64,000 nt of DNA from an uncultured Paracoccaceae bacterium (GCA_945952025.1 CAMFGW010000006.1:52486-116485); one strand, 5' to 3'. Positions 20,516 to 29,381 are shown, counted from the stretch's first letter. Notes: a model not told the origin generated them from the sequence alone. Translations and numbers: made by a program.

Positions 20516-21505
20516 TCAGTTCGGGTTGCGAAGGTTCTGGGCCGAGGCCTTGATCGCGTCGAACTGGCCCGACGGGCGGAAGCGCCACAGATAGTCGGGC
20601 AGGATCGCCCCCATCGCGGTCGGCACGATCCCCAGCGCCTCGAACCCGGCGGCGCCGGGCGCGACCACATTGTCGGACCTCAGGCTCGTGACCTGGTCGC
20701 GGGTCAGGATGCGGTTCGGGATGAGCCGCCCGATCATGGCAGAACCGATATCAAGCACGCCGCCGATGATCGAGCCGATCCAGAAGGGCAGGTTGACGAC
20801 CAGCCGTCGCCGGTCGATGACCTTCAGCATCCGGTGCATCAGGTCGCGCAGGCTTTCGCGGTCCGGGCCGCCAAGCTCCAGCGTCCGCGCCCCAGCGCGG
20901 CCTTCGGCGCAGATCGCAGCGGCCTGCGCCACATCCTCGACATAAGCCGGCTGGAGCAGGCTGTCGCCGCCGACGAGCGGCAAGAACGGCCCGCACAGCG
21001 CCTGGCCGCCGAACCGGTTGAAGAAATTGTCGCCCGGCCCGAACAGGACCGACGGGCGCAGGATGGCGGCCTTGGGAAAGGCGGCGCGCACCGCCTCTTC
21101 GCCCCGGCCCTTGGCCTGGGTATAAAGGCTCGCCCCGTCCGGGTCCGCGCCGATGGCCGAGATATGGACCAGCGTGCCGACCCCGTTCGCCGCCGCCAGC
21201 CGCGCGACGCGGCCCGCGCCGTCGACCATCACGGCGGTGAAATTGTTGGCGCCGCCCCGGTCGAAGGTGCCGACACAGTTGATGACCGCATCCGCCCCCG
21301 CCATGGCGGCGGCCACCGACCCCTCGTCGCGGATGTTGCACAGGACCGGCTCGACCTGGCCCACGGCGCCGTAGCCGCGCACGGCCAGCGCCTCGTTCGG
21401 GCGGCGGCAGGCCACGCGGACGCGCCATCCGTCGCGGGCCATGCGCTGGGCGATGGCCCGGCCCAGAAAGCCCGAACCGCCGTAGATCGTCACCGTCTTG
21501 GCCAT
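20516..21505 (-). CDS. Complex I NDUFA9-like NAD(P)-binding protein
   Basis: The 329-residue product is an atypical short-chain dehydrogenase/epimerase: GGSGFLGRAIAQRMARDG is the Rossmann GXXGXXG motif, followed by a segment ADAVINCVG and LVHISAIGADPDGASLY. The usual YxxxK is represented by LYTQAKGRGE. Alphaproteobacterial proteins of this type are called complex I NDUFA9-subunit family and lack proven catalytic activity; some associate with respiratory complex I. The ATG at 21505 begins MAKTVTIYGG; upstream extension would enter the tRNA-Leu promoter region. Confidence 0.85.
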   Translation of the reverse strand: MAKTVTIYGGSGFLGRAIAQRMARDGWRVRVACRRPNEALAVRGYGAVGQVEPVLCNIRDEGSVAAAMAGADAVINCVGTFDRGGANNFTAVMVDGAGRVARLAAANGVGTLVHISAIGADPDGASLYTQAKGRGEEAVRAAFPKAAILRPSVLFGPGDNFFNRFGGQALCGPFLPLVGGDSLLQPAYVEDVAQAAAICAEGRAGARTLELGGPDRESLRDLMHRMLKVIDRRRLVVNLPFWIGSIIGGVLDIGSAMIGRLIPNRILTRDQVTSLRSDNVVAPGAAGFEALGIVPTAMGAILPDYLWRFRPSGQFDAIKASAQNLRNPN

Positions 21506-21640
21506 GGCACACCCCTTGTCCGGAAAGCGCTGCAATCGCTCGGGGTTTACCGTCCCCGCCCCGGTCCGGCAAGCCGGATTCCCTGCAAGGGCCGGTTGCG
21601 GGGCCCCCGCGAAAGCCGCCAGTGGCCCGCCCGAATCCCA

Positions 21641-21669
21641 TTGACAGCCCCCGGCCACCCCCTTACATC
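21641..21669 (+). promoter_or_regulatory. Promoter of tRNA-Leu
   Basis: A consensus -35 TTGACA (21641-21646) is followed after 17 nt by TACATC (21664-21669). The predicted start is about 10 nt before the first base of the tRNA, as expected for a tRNA promoter. Confidence 0.65.
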
Positions 21670-21684
21670 CCCCCCCACGACATC

Positions 21685-21769
21685 GCCCAGATGGCGGAAT
21701 TGGTAGACGCGCTGGTTTCAGGTACCAGTGCCGCAAGGCGTGGAGGTTCGAGTCCTCTTCTGGGCACCA
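21685..21769 (+). tRNA. tRNA-Leu (anticodon CAG)
   Basis: The 85-nt class II tRNA has acceptor arms GCCCAGA / TCTGGGC, an A discriminator and an encoded CCA. The anticodon stem CTGGT / ACCAG encloses the loop TTCAGGT, giving anticodon CAG, which reads the very common CTG codon. A variable arm and the T-arm GTTCGAGTC are present. Confidence 0.97.
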
Positions 21770-21773
21770 GTCA

Positions 21774-21802
21774 AAAAGGCCGTCCCTTTGGGGCGGCCTT
21801 TT
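21774..21802 (+). terminator. Rho-independent terminator of tRNA-Leu
   Basis: AAAAGGCCG/CGGCCTTTT extended inward by TCCC/GGGG gives a 13-bp stem with a TTT loop, starting 5 nt after the tRNA CCA. The right arm ends in TTTT. Confidence 0.85.
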
Positions 21803-21880
21803 GCTGTTGGTCCCCCGGTTCGGTTGACCCTAACCCCGCCCGGGTCTAAGGCCAGAGGCGAGGCTATCGAGAGGCGGCGC

Positions 21881-22495
21881 GTGGGCACTCATCTTTATCA
21901 GAACGACCTGCCGGACGGGCTGACGCTCGGCCCGGTCGTGGCGATCGACACCGAGACGATGGGCCTTGATCCCCGGCGGGACCGGCTCTGCCTCGTGCAG
22001 CTGTCGGACGGCAGCGGCGAGGCGCACCTGGTGCAGATCGCGCGCGGCCAGACGCGGGCGCCGAACCTGGAACGGCTTCTGACCGACCCGGCCACGCTGA
22101 AGCTCTTCCATTTCGGGCGCTTCGACATTGCCGCGCTGAAGCAGGCGCTGGGCGTGACGACGGCGCCGGTCTATTGCACCAAGATCGCCGCCAAGATGGT
22201 GCGGACCTTCACCGACCGCCACGGGCTGAAATACCTGCTTCAGGAACTGCTGGGCGTCGACATCTCGAAGCAGCAGCAGACCTCGGACTGGGGTTCGGCG
22301 ACGCTCTCGGATGCGCAGCAGGAGTATGCGGCCTCGGACGTCCTTTACCTGCACCGGCTCAAGGCCGAGCTTGACGCCCGCCTTGCACGCGAGGGGCGCA
22401 CCGAGCTGGCGCAGGCCTGTTTCGACTTCCTGCCGACGCGCGCGACGCTCGACCTTCTGGGTTGGGACGATGATGCCGACATCTTCCGCCACTGA
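21881..22495 (+). CDS. rnd: Ribonuclease D (short form)
   Basis: The product is a 204-residue 3'-5' exoribonuclease of the DEDD family, acting on tRNA 3' ends and small RNAs. The three exonuclease motifs are visible: AIDTETMGL (Asp and Glu), HFGRFDIAAL (Asp) and YAASDVLYL (Tyr and Asp). The HRDC domains of the longer E. coli enzyme are absent, as is common for this lineage. I chose GTG 21881 with GAGG 6 nt upstream; longer frames would run back into the tRNA. The 3' end overlaps kdsD by about 23 nt. Confidence 0.9.
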   Translation: MGTHLYQNDLPDGLTLGPVVAIDTETMGLDPRRDRLCLVQLSDGSGEAHLVQIARGQTRAPNLERLLTDPATLKLFHFGRFDIAALKQALGVTTAPVYCTKIAAKMVRTFTDRHGLKYLLQELLGVDISKQQQTSDWGSATLSDAQQEYAASDVLYLHRLKAELDARLAREGRTELAQACFDFLPTRATLDLLGWDDDADIFRH

Positions 22496-23468
22496 CAGCG
22501 CCGCAAGCGACGACGCATTCCTGGACACCGCGCGCCGGGTGATCGGGATCGAGGCCGAGGGGCTTGGCCTTCTTGCCGCCTCGCTCGACGGCAGTTTCGC
22601 GCGTGCGGTGCGGCTGATCCTGAAGGCCAGGGGCCGGGTGATCGTGTCGGGCATGGGCAAGTCCGGCCATGTCGGGCGCAAGATCGCGGCCACGCTCGCC
22701 TCGACCGGCACGCCCGCGCAGTTCGTCCACCCCGCCGAGGCGAGCCACGGCGATCTGGGCATGGTGACGGAAGCCGACGTGGCGCTGATCCTGTCGAACT
22801 CGGGCGAAACACCCGAACTTTCGGACATCATCGCCCACACCCGCCGCTTCGCCATCCCGATGATCGGCGTCGCCAGCCGCGAGGGGTCGACCCTTCTGAC
22901 CCAGGCCGATGTCGCGATCCTGCTGCCGCGCGCGGCCGAGGCCTGCGGCACCGGGATCGTGCCCACCACCTCGACCACCATGACGCTCGCGCTGGGCGAT
23001 GCGCTCGCCGTAGCACTCATGGACCATCGCCGCTTCACCCCCGACCATTTCCGCACCTTCCACCCAGGCGGCAAGCTGGGCGCGAAGCTCTTGAAGGTCC
23101 TGGACCTGATGCACGAGGGGGGCGCGATCCCGCTGGTGGCCGAAGAAACGCCGATGGGCGACGTGCTGATCGAGATGACGGCCAAGGGCTTTGGCCTGGC
23201 GGGCGTCACCGACGGGGCGGGGCGGCTCACGGGCATCGTTACCGATGGCGACCTGCGCCGGCATATGGAGGGGCTTTTGTCGCTGACGGCGGCCCAGGTG
23301 ATGACCCGCGCCCCCCGCACCATACCGCCCGGGGCGGTTGCGGAAACGGCGGTGGCGCTGATGCGGGAAGCCAAGATCACCAGCCTTTTCGTGGTCGATC
23401 CGGGCGGCGACGGCCGGGCGGCGGGCATCCTGAACATCCACGACTGCCTGCGCGCCGGGGTCGTCTGA
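22473..23468 (+). CDS. kdsD: Arabinose-5-phosphate isomerase KdsD/KpsF
   Basis: This enzyme of about 331 residues converts ribulose-5-phosphate to arabinose-5-phosphate, the first step of Kdo synthesis. The SIS domain occupies residues 40-190 (GMGKSGHVGRKIAATL, NSGETPEL, PTTSTTMTLALGDALA, HPGGKLG), followed by two CBS domains (VTDGAGRLTGIVTDGDLRRH and TSLFVVDPGG). Two adjacent ATG codons at 22470 and 22473 are possible starts, inside the end of rnd, so the genes are translationally coupled. It heads the lpt gene block, consistent with Kdo use in LPS and perhaps also in capsule. Confidence 0.93.
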   Translation: MPTSSATDSAASDDAFLDTARRVIGIEAEGLGLLAASLDGSFARAVRLILKARGRVIVSGMGKSGHVGRKIAATLASTGTPAQFVHPAEASHGDLGMVTEADVALILSNSGETPELSDIIAHTRRFAIPMIGVASREGSTLLTQADVAILLPRAAEACGTGIVPTTSTTMTLALGDALAVALMDHRRFTPDHFRTFHPGGKLGAKLLKVLDLMHEGGAIPLVAEETPMGDVLIEMTAKGFGLAGVTDGAGRLTGIVTDGDLRRHMEGLLSLTAAQVMTRAPRTIPPGAVAETAVALMREAKITSLFVVDPGGDGRAAGILNIHDCLRAGVV

Positions 23469-23469
23469 C

Positions 23470-24084
23470 ATGGGCCGGGAAGTGGCCACTGGCGCCGGAC
23501 GCCCCCTTTCGGCCCATTCCCGGCGGGTCTACTGGCTGAAGGTCACGCTGCCGGTCGTGGCGCTGGCGATCCTGTCGACCATTTTCCTTCTGGCCCGCCA
23601 TATCGACTACAAGGACAACCTGCCGCTTGTCCGCGACACGCTGGCCGACCGTGTCCGCGATCCGCGCCTGACCCGGCCCGACTATTCGGGCCTGACCGCC
23701 GACGGCGCGGCCGTCAGCCTGACGGCGGCCGAGGCCCGGCCCGGCGCGGCAGCGTCCGACCCGGCGACGGCAAAGGGCGTCGACATGCGCTATGCCAAGG
23801 GCGACCGGACCCTTCACGTCACGGCCGACGATGGGGCCTTCGACGCAGGACAGGGCCGCATGACGCTGACCGGGGCCGCCCACCTTGCGACCTCTGACGG
23901 CTATGACCTGGCCGCCCCCCGGATCGTCGCCCTGACCGGGGCCACCGACGTGACCGCGGACGGCGGCGTGACCGGCACGGCCCCCATGGGCAGGATCACC
24001 GCGGCAGAGATGCGCCTGACCGGCGCGCCCGGGGCCTTGCAGGTGGTTTTCAAAGGCGGTGTCAAGCTTGTATACAGCCCCTAA
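23470..24084 (+). CDS. lptC: LPS export protein LptC
   Basis: The 204-residue product is a bitopic inner-membrane protein that receives LPS from the LptBFG transporter and passes it to LptA. A single N-terminal anchor lies at about residues 26-43 (VTLPVVALAILSTIFLL). The periplasmic part is the beta-jellyroll region with repeated strands (DRTLHVTADDGAFD, MTLTGAAHLATSDGYDL). It starts 1 nt after the kdsD stop and precedes lptA by 13 nt, forming the usual lptCAB order. Confidence 0.9.
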   Translation: MGREVATGAGRPLSAHSRRVYWLKVTLPVVALAILSTIFLLARHIDYKDNLPLVRDTLADRVRDPRLTRPDYSGLTADGAAVSLTAAEARPGAAASDPATAKGVDMRYAKGDRTLHVTADDGAFDAGQGRMTLTGAAHLATSDGYDLAAPRIVALTGATDVTADGGVTGTAPMGRITAAEMRLTGAPGALQVVFKGGVKLVYSP

Positions 24085-24097
24085 GCCCGAGGGTTCG

Positions 24098-24619
24098 ATG
24101 CGCCATTTCCCCTTTCTTCGCCCGTTTCTTCTTGCCCTGCCGCTGATCGCGACGGGGGCCATCGCGCAGGATACGACCATCGCCTTCAAGGGCCTGCGTG
24201 CCGGCGAGGGCCAGCCAGTCGAGGTGACCTCGGACAGCCTGTCCGTCGACCAGGCCGGCGGCACTGCGCAGTTCACCGGCCATGTGCTGGTGGTGCAGGG
24301 CGACGTGCGCCTGTCGTCGGACCTCGTGGACGTGGCCTATCAGGCCGCCGACAAGACCAAGATCGACACGCTGACCGCCACCGGCAACGTGCTTCTGTCG
24401 ACCCCGACCGAGGCGGCGAAGGGCCAGAAGGCGGTCTATTCCCTAACCGGCCGCACCATCCTGATGACCGGCGACGTGGTCCTGACCCAGGGGCAAAGCG
24501 TGATGAGCGGCCAGTCGCTGTCGATCGACCTGGCGAAAAGCACCGGCACCATGAACGGCCGCGTCCGCACCGTCCTTCAGGCGCCGGGGAAGTCGACCAG
24601 CGCGCCGGCGAAGAACTAG
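24098..24619 (+). CDS. lptA: LPS transport periplasmic protein LptA
   Basis: The 173-residue product carries a Sec signal peptide (LLALPLIATGAIAQ) and an OstA-like beta-jellyroll that polymerises as the periplasmic bridge for LPS. Typical repeats are visible: VEVTSDSLSVDQAGGTAQFTG, DLVDVAYQA and ILMTGDVVLTQG. The ATG at 24098 is chosen because signal-peptide features begin there; a longer frame would overlap lptC. Its stop codon is directly followed by the lptB ATG. Confidence 0.9.
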   Translation: MRHFPFLRPFLLALPLIATGAIAQDTTIAFKGLRAGEGQPVEVTSDSLSVDQAGGTAQFTGHVLVVQGDVRLSSDLVDVAYQAADKTKIDTLTATGNVLLSTPTEAAKGQKAVYSLTGRTILMTGDVVLTQGQSVMSGQSLSIDLAKSTGTMNGRVRTVLQAPGKSTSAPAKN

Positions 24620-25375
24620 ATGGCGCCCCCCTCCCCAAAGACCGCCGATCATCGCGGCCTGACTGTCCGGCACCTGCGCAAAAGCTATCGCCGCCGCCCG
24701 GTGCTGCGCGACGTGTCGCTGGAACTGAACCGGGGCGAGGTCGTGGCGCTTCTCGGTCCGAACGGGTCGGGCAAGACCACCTGCTTTTACTGCATCGCCG
24801 GCCTCATCGCGCCCGACAGCGGCGAGATCCTGATCGACGGCCAGGACGTGACCCGCCTGCCGATGTATCGCCGCGCGCGGCTGGGAATCGGCTACCTGCC
24901 GCAAGAGGTCTCGATCTTTCGCGGCCTGTCGGTCGAGGACAATATCCTGGCCGTCCTTGAGCTGACCGAACCCGACAGCCACAAGCGCCGCGAACGTCTC
25001 GAAGAATTGATGAGCGACTTTTCCGTCGAACACCTGCGCCGTGCCCCCGCGCTCGCGCTTTCGGGCGGCGAGCGGCGGCGGGTCGAGATTGCGCGCTGCC
25101 TGGCGGCCGACCCCAAATACCTGCTTCTGGACGAACCCTTCGCGGGCGTCGACCCGATCTCGGTCGGTGACATCCGCACGCTGGTCCATGACCTGAAATC
25201 GCGCGGCATCGGCGTCCTCATCACCGACCACAACGTGCGCGAAACGCTCGACATCGTCGACCGCGCCTACATCCTGCACGACGGCGCCGTCCTGATGAGC
25301 GGCTCGGCCGACGAGGTGATCGCGGACGAGGCAGTGCGCCGGGTCTACCTGGGCGACAGTTTCCGTATCGGCTGA
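24620..25375 (+). CDS. lptB: LPS export ABC transporter ATP-binding protein LptB
   Basis: The 251-residue ATPase drives LPS extraction from the inner membrane with LptFG, which are not in this window. Walker A is GPNGSGKTT, the Q-loop lies in GYLPQEVSIF, the signature is LSGGERRR, Walker B is YLLLDEPFAGVD and the H-loop TDHNV. It begins at the base after the lptA stop codon. A poorly conserved N-terminal tail (MAPPSPKTADHRG) precedes the ABC fold. Confidence 0.96.
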   Translation: MAPPSPKTADHRGLTVRHLRKSYRRRPVLRDVSLELNRGEVVALLGPNGSGKTTCFYCIAGLIAPDSGEILIDGQDVTRLPMYRRARLGIGYLPQEVSIFRGLSVEDNILAVLELTEPDSHKRRERLEELMSDFSVEHLRRAPALALSGGERRRVEIARCLAADPKYLLLDEPFAGVDPISVGDIRTLVHDLKSRGIGVLITDHNVRETLDIVDRAYILHDGAVLMSGSADEVIADEAVRRVYLGDSFRIG

Positions 25376-25453
25376 GACCCGCGCGCCCCGCCCCGCGATT
25401 GTCACCGCTTTTCGCACAGATCGTCGCCGGACCCGTCCGGCCCCGGTCTTCTG

Positions 25454-25482
25454 TTGACAGGGGCGCCCCCTTGCGCGCCAAT
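25454..25482 (+). promoter_or_regulatory. Putative promoter of hpf-ptsN
   Basis: A perfect TTGACA (25454-25459) lies 17 nt before GCCAAT (25477-25482), in the 221 bp between lptB and hpf. The spacer contains the palindrome GGGGCGCCCC. A leader of about 100 nt would result. The weak -10 lowers confidence. Confidence 0.4.
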
Positions 25483-25596
25483 GGGACAAATGCCCACGCG
25501 ACCCGCTATGCCGAGCTGCCTGTCCCGGACCCCGTCCCGGCGGGCCTCTTGTGGTCGCCCGGGCCTTTCCCCCCATCAATCGAAGGAGGAAGTGCG

Positions 25597-26172
25597 ATGC
25601 GTTATCAGATCAGCGGACGTCAGATAGATGTGGGCGATGCGCTGCAAAGTCATGTCAAATCCGAACTGGATGCGACCTTTGACAAGTATGCCCAGCGCCC
25701 GACCGACGCCACGGTGATCTTCACACGCGAGTCCGGCGCCTATCAGGCCGAAACGACGGTCCATCTGTCGACCGGCCTGACCGTGTCGGCCAAGGGCGCC
25801 GCGCACGAGATCTATGCCGCGTTCGAAGCCGCGCGCGAGCGGATGGACAAGCAGGTCCGCCGCTACAAGCGCCGCCTGCGCGACCATCACCGCGACCGCA
25901 GGGCCCCGGTTGAATTCGCCGAGGTGCCCCTGTATGTGCTCGCCGCGAACGAAGGCACCGACGAGGCAGAGCCCGATACGCTCCAGCCCATCATCATCGC
26001 CGAAACCGAAGCCAAGCTGCCCGCCCTGTCGGTCGGCGAGGCGGTGATGCAGATGGAACTGGCCGGCGCGCCGCTTCTGGTCTTTCGCAACGAGAAGCAT
26101 GGCGGGGTGAACGTCGTTTACCGCCGCGAGGACAGGAACGTCGGCTGGATCGACCCGGCCGGCCGCAGCTAG
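25597..26172 (+). CDS. hpf: Ribosome hibernation promoting factor, long form
   Basis: The 191-residue long-form HPF has the RaiA-like ribosome-binding domain (residues 1-105, ending in the basic VRRYKRRLRDHHRDRR) and the C-terminal dimerisation domain (FRNEKHGGVNVVYRREDRNVGWIDP) that joins 70S ribosomes into 100S particles. The ATG is preceded by an excellent RBS, AAGGAGGA, at 6 nt. In gammaproteobacteria hpf follows rpoN; here it follows lptB directly with its own promoter-like sequence. Confidence 0.94.
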   Translation: MRYQISGRQIDVGDALQSHVKSELDATFDKYAQRPTDATVIFTRESGAYQAETTVHLSTGLTVSAKGAAHEIYAAFEAARERMDKQVRRYKRRLRDHHRDRRAPVEFAEVPLYVLAANEGTDEAEPDTLQPIIIAETEAKLPALSVGEAVMQMELAGAPLLVFRNEKHGGVNVVYRREDRNVGWIDPAGRS

Positions 26173-26217
26173 GGGTCGCAGCCAGGCGGCACGACAGACA
26201 GGAACGGCGGACGGCCC

Positions 26218-26682
26218 ATGAACATTGCATCCTTCCTCAGCCCGAACGCGGTGCGGGTCATGGGCGGTCTGTCCGGCAAGAAGCGCCTGTTCCAGGAACT
26301 GAGCGACATGGCCGGGGCGATCTATGGCATCGACCCCGGCCAGACCTTCGATTCGCTGCAGGAACGCGAGGTGCTGGGCCCGACCGGCGTCGGCCACGGG
26401 GTGGCGCTTCCGCACGCGCGGCTCCACGGGCTCAACCAGATGGCGGGGATCTTCCTCAGGCTGGAAAAGCCGATGGAGTTCGACGCGGTGGACCGGCTGC
26501 CGGTCGACCTGATCTTCGCCCTTTTCGCCCCGAAGGCCGCGGGGGTCGAGCACTTGCGCGCCCTTGCCATCGTGTCGCGCACCCTGCGCGACGAAGGCCT
26601 GCGCGCGAAACTTCGCCGCAACACCGACCCTGCGGCGCTGCACGCCGTCCTGACCGAAAGCCGCAGCACGCTGCCGGCCTAG
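26218..26682 (+). CDS. ptsN: Nitrogen PTS component EIIA-Ntr
   Basis: The 154-residue product is the EIIA protein of the nitrogen-related phosphotransferase system, a regulatory phosphoacceptor without a sugar. The phosphorylated histidine is His66 in GVALPHARL, and the fold pattern (REVLGPTGVGHG before it, PVDLIFALFAP after it) is complete. It lies 45 bp after hpf, the usual partner. It ends convergently with the sulfatase gene. Confidence 0.95.
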   Translation: MNIASFLSPNAVRVMGGLSGKKRLFQELSDMAGAIYGIDPGQTFDSLQEREVLGPTGVGHGVALPHARLHGLNQMAGIFLRLEKPMEFDAVDRLPVDLIFALFAPKAAGVEHLRALAIVSRTLRDEGLRAKLRRNTDPAALHAVLTESRSTLPA

Positions 26683-26696
26683 GCCGGGCGCGACCG

Positions 26697-26744
26697 CGAC
26701 AGGGCGGATGGTCCGAAAGTCAACTCACAGCACCCGCCCTGTCG
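26697..26744. terminator. Inverted repeat between convergent ptsN and sulfatase genes
   Basis: CGACAGGGCGG (26697-26707) pairs perfectly with CCGCCCTGTCG (26734-26744) across a 26-nt loop. It fills the short convergent gap and could end transcription from either side, although no T-run is present. Confidence 0.45.
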
Positions 26745-26760
26745 GACGGACAGGCGACTG

Positions 26761-29202
26761 TCAGTTGCAGGCCTGGTCGAACGGCCCGGTCACCCACAAG
26801 GATCCCGATCCGTAAAGCGACGTTCCGGTATCGTCGGTGGCGCCGTCCGTCACTTCGTCGGGGTAAAGATGGCTGTCGGGCATCTGCACGCCGTTCACCT
26901 TTACGGTTTTGATGAACAGGTTGCGGTCACCGGGCCTGTCAGGGGTGCCCCACTGGTCGTTTGTAAAGCGGATCTCGATCGAACTGGGCGTGGCGGTTCC
27001 GGGCAGTTTGATGTCGAAGGGCTTGGTGTAGGCCGCAGCGGCCCTGAGCTCGGCGGACGCTTCGGCGGATGTTTTGGCGTGGCTCGGCTGCCCCGGAACG
27101 TCGAACTCGCCCACCAGATTGCCGCCCATCAACACCTGCATGTGGGGTGGCCCAAGATAGTCCGTTCCACCGGCGTCGACAGAGATCGAGGTGATACCGC
27201 AGGCTGGGGCGTCCTTGGTGTGGTCGGCCACCAGCCTGGCGATGCGGGGCCGCTGCGACTGGACCCAGTCCGCGATCGGCTGCAGCACGGCGGTCTCGTC
27301 GGTGATGCTGTCGCCGAAGAGGTTCTTCTTTTCACCAGGATCGGCCTTCAGGTCATAAACCTCGGTCCTGCCGGCATTGGCGTTGAAGATGACCTTGCGG
27401 TCGCCGATCCGGTAGCCGAACTGCACGCCGCGCCAGGGTGCGAAGAAGAAGGTCCGGTCGGGCCTGTTGGCGCTGAAGAGGCTATGCCCCTGCCACTGGC
27501 CCGGCATCTTCAGCCCCAGAATGTCGAAGATGGTCGGCCCGATGTCGATCAGGCCGCCGACCCGGTCATTCGCCTGGCCTTGGAAGAGGTGGCTGTTGAT
27601 GAAGAGAAGGGGAATATGGACATTCTCTTCGTAAAGCGCGCTGCCGTGGGAATAGGTGCCATGTTCGCCGAACGCCTCTCCATGGTCGCCAAGCACGACC
27701 ACAAGCGTCGAATCGAGCTGGCCCGACTGCTTGAGCCCGTCGAGAAGCCTTCCAAAGGCCTCATCGCCGATCCGCAGGGCGTTGAGATACGAGTTGAACT
27801 TCTCGTCATCCGAATAGTGAACCAGTTTCACCGCCCCGCCCGAGCCGGCCAGCACCGTCGGATCGGCGGGGTCGGCGACCTGGTAGGGGTAATGGGTCAT
27901 CGCGGTGAACATGATGGCAAAGAACGGTTTGGCCGGCTCCTGGCTGATCCAGCCCAGCGTCGCGTCTGCGGTGCATAGGTCGCTGTTATAGTCGGCGTTC
28001 TTCCATTCGGAGGTGCTGAGCTTGTAGGTCGGCAACTCGCAGTGCTGCCCGCGATAGTCCTGCACCACGTCGAACCCCTTGTTCATGAGGAACTCGTCGA
28101 CCCGCTGAAAGCGCGAATCCGCGCCCCAGAAAAAGCCGGTCCGGAAGCCGTTCTTCGCCATCATGTTGGGTAGTGAATCGAGCTTCAGGTCCGGGTGGCT
28201 GCCGGTCATGCCGTAATAGGAAATGTCGTTGTAAAGCGACGAAAGCAGCGAAAAGAGCGTGTAGTTGGTCGAAGGCGCGTGGGCATAGATCGTGTCGAAC
28301 CGGATCGCGCTGCCCGCATAGCTCTTGATGTTGGGCGTCACCGGATAGGCGCCGCCGTAATTCTCGATATATTTCGATGGCACCGATTCCAGCATGACGA
28401 TCAGCACGTTCCTGATCGGGTTCGGCTCGGGCGCCCTGAAGGTCGAGACATCGGCCGGCCTCTCGCCCACGCTCGCCACGTCGGGGTCATTCTTGTTCGC
28501 CGGCATGGTCAGGACGGCGGGCGTCGGGTTCAGAAGGGCCGATTGCAGGAAATAGACGACGGGGTTCTGCAGCTTGCTGTCCGGCAGGCCTGCAGCGGTG
28601 ACGTGATAGCGCGACCCGACCGTCGCGACCGCAACGGCAAAGACGACTGCGCCCAGAAGCACCCGGTGCCCCAAGGGACCCAGCCGCCGCCAGCCCCGCG
28701 CCAGGACATGCGCCACAAGGAGGACGGCCGCGATCCCGCCCGCCAGCAGGGACAAGTCCCGCAGGTTCAGCGCGTCAGACAGGGCCGACCGCGCATCGGC
28801 ATTCTGCAGGAAATCGCCGTAGACCAGCCACTGGAAGGTGAAGGGCTCGCCCAGGGTGCCGACCAGGTTGACGTTGGCAATCCCCCAGGCCAGCGCCACC
28901 AGCATCACGACATAATAAAGTGCCAGAAGGATCATCCGCACGATCCGCCGGGGCCGCGTCAGGACCAGGAGCGCGATGGTGACAAGCGTCACCGCCAGGA
29001 TGAAGAGCAGGTCGTAGTAGCTGGCCGCGATGCCGTCCGGGACAGACCGGGCAAGGTCCATCCAGCCCGTCGGCTGGTCAAGGATGATGCCACGGCAGAG
29101 GCCGAGCGTAAGCCAGGCCAGAAGGCTGGTGCAGATGATCCCCTGGATCAGGTGATGAAAGCGCGTGTTGGCGGAATATTTCCGGCGGGAACTCGGGGCC
29201 AT
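26761..29202 (-). CDS. LTA synthase-like membrane sulfatase/phosphotransferase with C-terminal CBM-like domain
   Basis: The 813-residue protein has an LtaS-type layout: about five membrane helices in residues 20-210, then a periplasmic alkaline-phosphatase-superfamily domain (NVLIVMLESVPSKYI with a metal-binding Glu, APSTNYT around the nucleophile position, LGDHGEAFGEHG for the second metal). Members transfer phosphoglycerol or phosphoethanolamine, or hydrolyse sulfate or phosphate esters; the substrate cannot be read here. After about residue 660 there is an extra beta-rich domain (DYLGPPHMQVLMGGNLVGEF, IEIRFTNDQWGTPDRPGDRNLFI) resembling a calcium-dependent xylan-binding CBM60. It is the last gene of the cysQ-led minus-strand block, after a 179-bp gap with no clear gene. 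Confidence 0.82.
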   Translation of the reverse strand: MAPSSRRKYSANTRFHHLIQGIICTSLLAWLTLGLCRGIILDQPTGWMDLARSVPDGIAASYYDLLFILAVTLVTIALLVLTRPRRIVRMILLALYYVVMLVALAWGIANVNLVGTLGEPFTFQWLVYGDFLQNADARSALSDALNLRDLSLLAGGIAAVLLVAHVLARGWRRLGPLGHRVLLGAVVFAVAVATVGSRYHVTAAGLPDSKLQNPVVYFLQSALLNPTPAVLTMPANKNDPDVASVGERPADVSTFRAPEPNPIRNVLIVMLESVPSKYIENYGGAYPVTPNIKSYAGSAIRFDTIYAHAPSTNYTLFSLLSSLYNDISYYGMTGSHPDLKLDSLPNMMAKNGFRTGFFWGADSRFQRVDEFLMNKGFDVVQDYRGQHCELPTYKLSTSEWKNADYNSDLCTADATLGWISQEPAKPFFAIMFTAMTHYPYQVADPADPTVLAGSGGAVKLVHYSDDEKFNSYLNALRIGDEAFGRLLDGLKQSGQLDSTLVVVLGDHGEAFGEHGTYSHGSALYEENVHIPLLFINSHLFQGQANDRVGGLIDIGPTIFDILGLKMPGQWQGHSLFSANRPDRTFFFAPWRGVQFGYRIGDRKVIFNANAGRTEVYDLKADPGEKKNLFGDSITDETAVLQPIADWVQSQRPRIARLVADHTKDAPACGITSISVDAGGTDYLGPPHMQVLMGGNLVGEFDVPGQPSHAKTSAEASAELRAAAAYTKPFDIKLPGTATPSSIEIRFTNDQWGTPDRPGDRNLFIKTVKVNGVQMPDSHLYPDEVTDGATDDTGTSLYGSGSLWVTGPFDQACN

Positions 29203-29381
29203 AAGTGGAAAACTCGCAAAAAGGGTACGGGACGGATCGGCGCTCCGGCAATTTACGAACGGCTGGGAAAGGGTAGGAGCGATGGCCCGGTTTGGCCAGC
29301 CTCTTCTGGTTGTGGGTCGGCGGATCAGGGGGCCGGCACTGGGCCGGTTTTGCTGTTTTCAGGTGGAATAGAGCCTGTTTT

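Noticed and set aside
21728..21880. N-terminal extension of RNase D
   Set aside because: It would begin inside tRNA-Leu and cross its terminator; GTG 21881 with GAGG is far more likely.
29203..29381. Possible gene or terminator between sulfotransferase and sulfatase
   Set aside because: No coding frame; the only stem (CCGGC/GCCGG with TTTT) points to the plus strand, where no gene ends.
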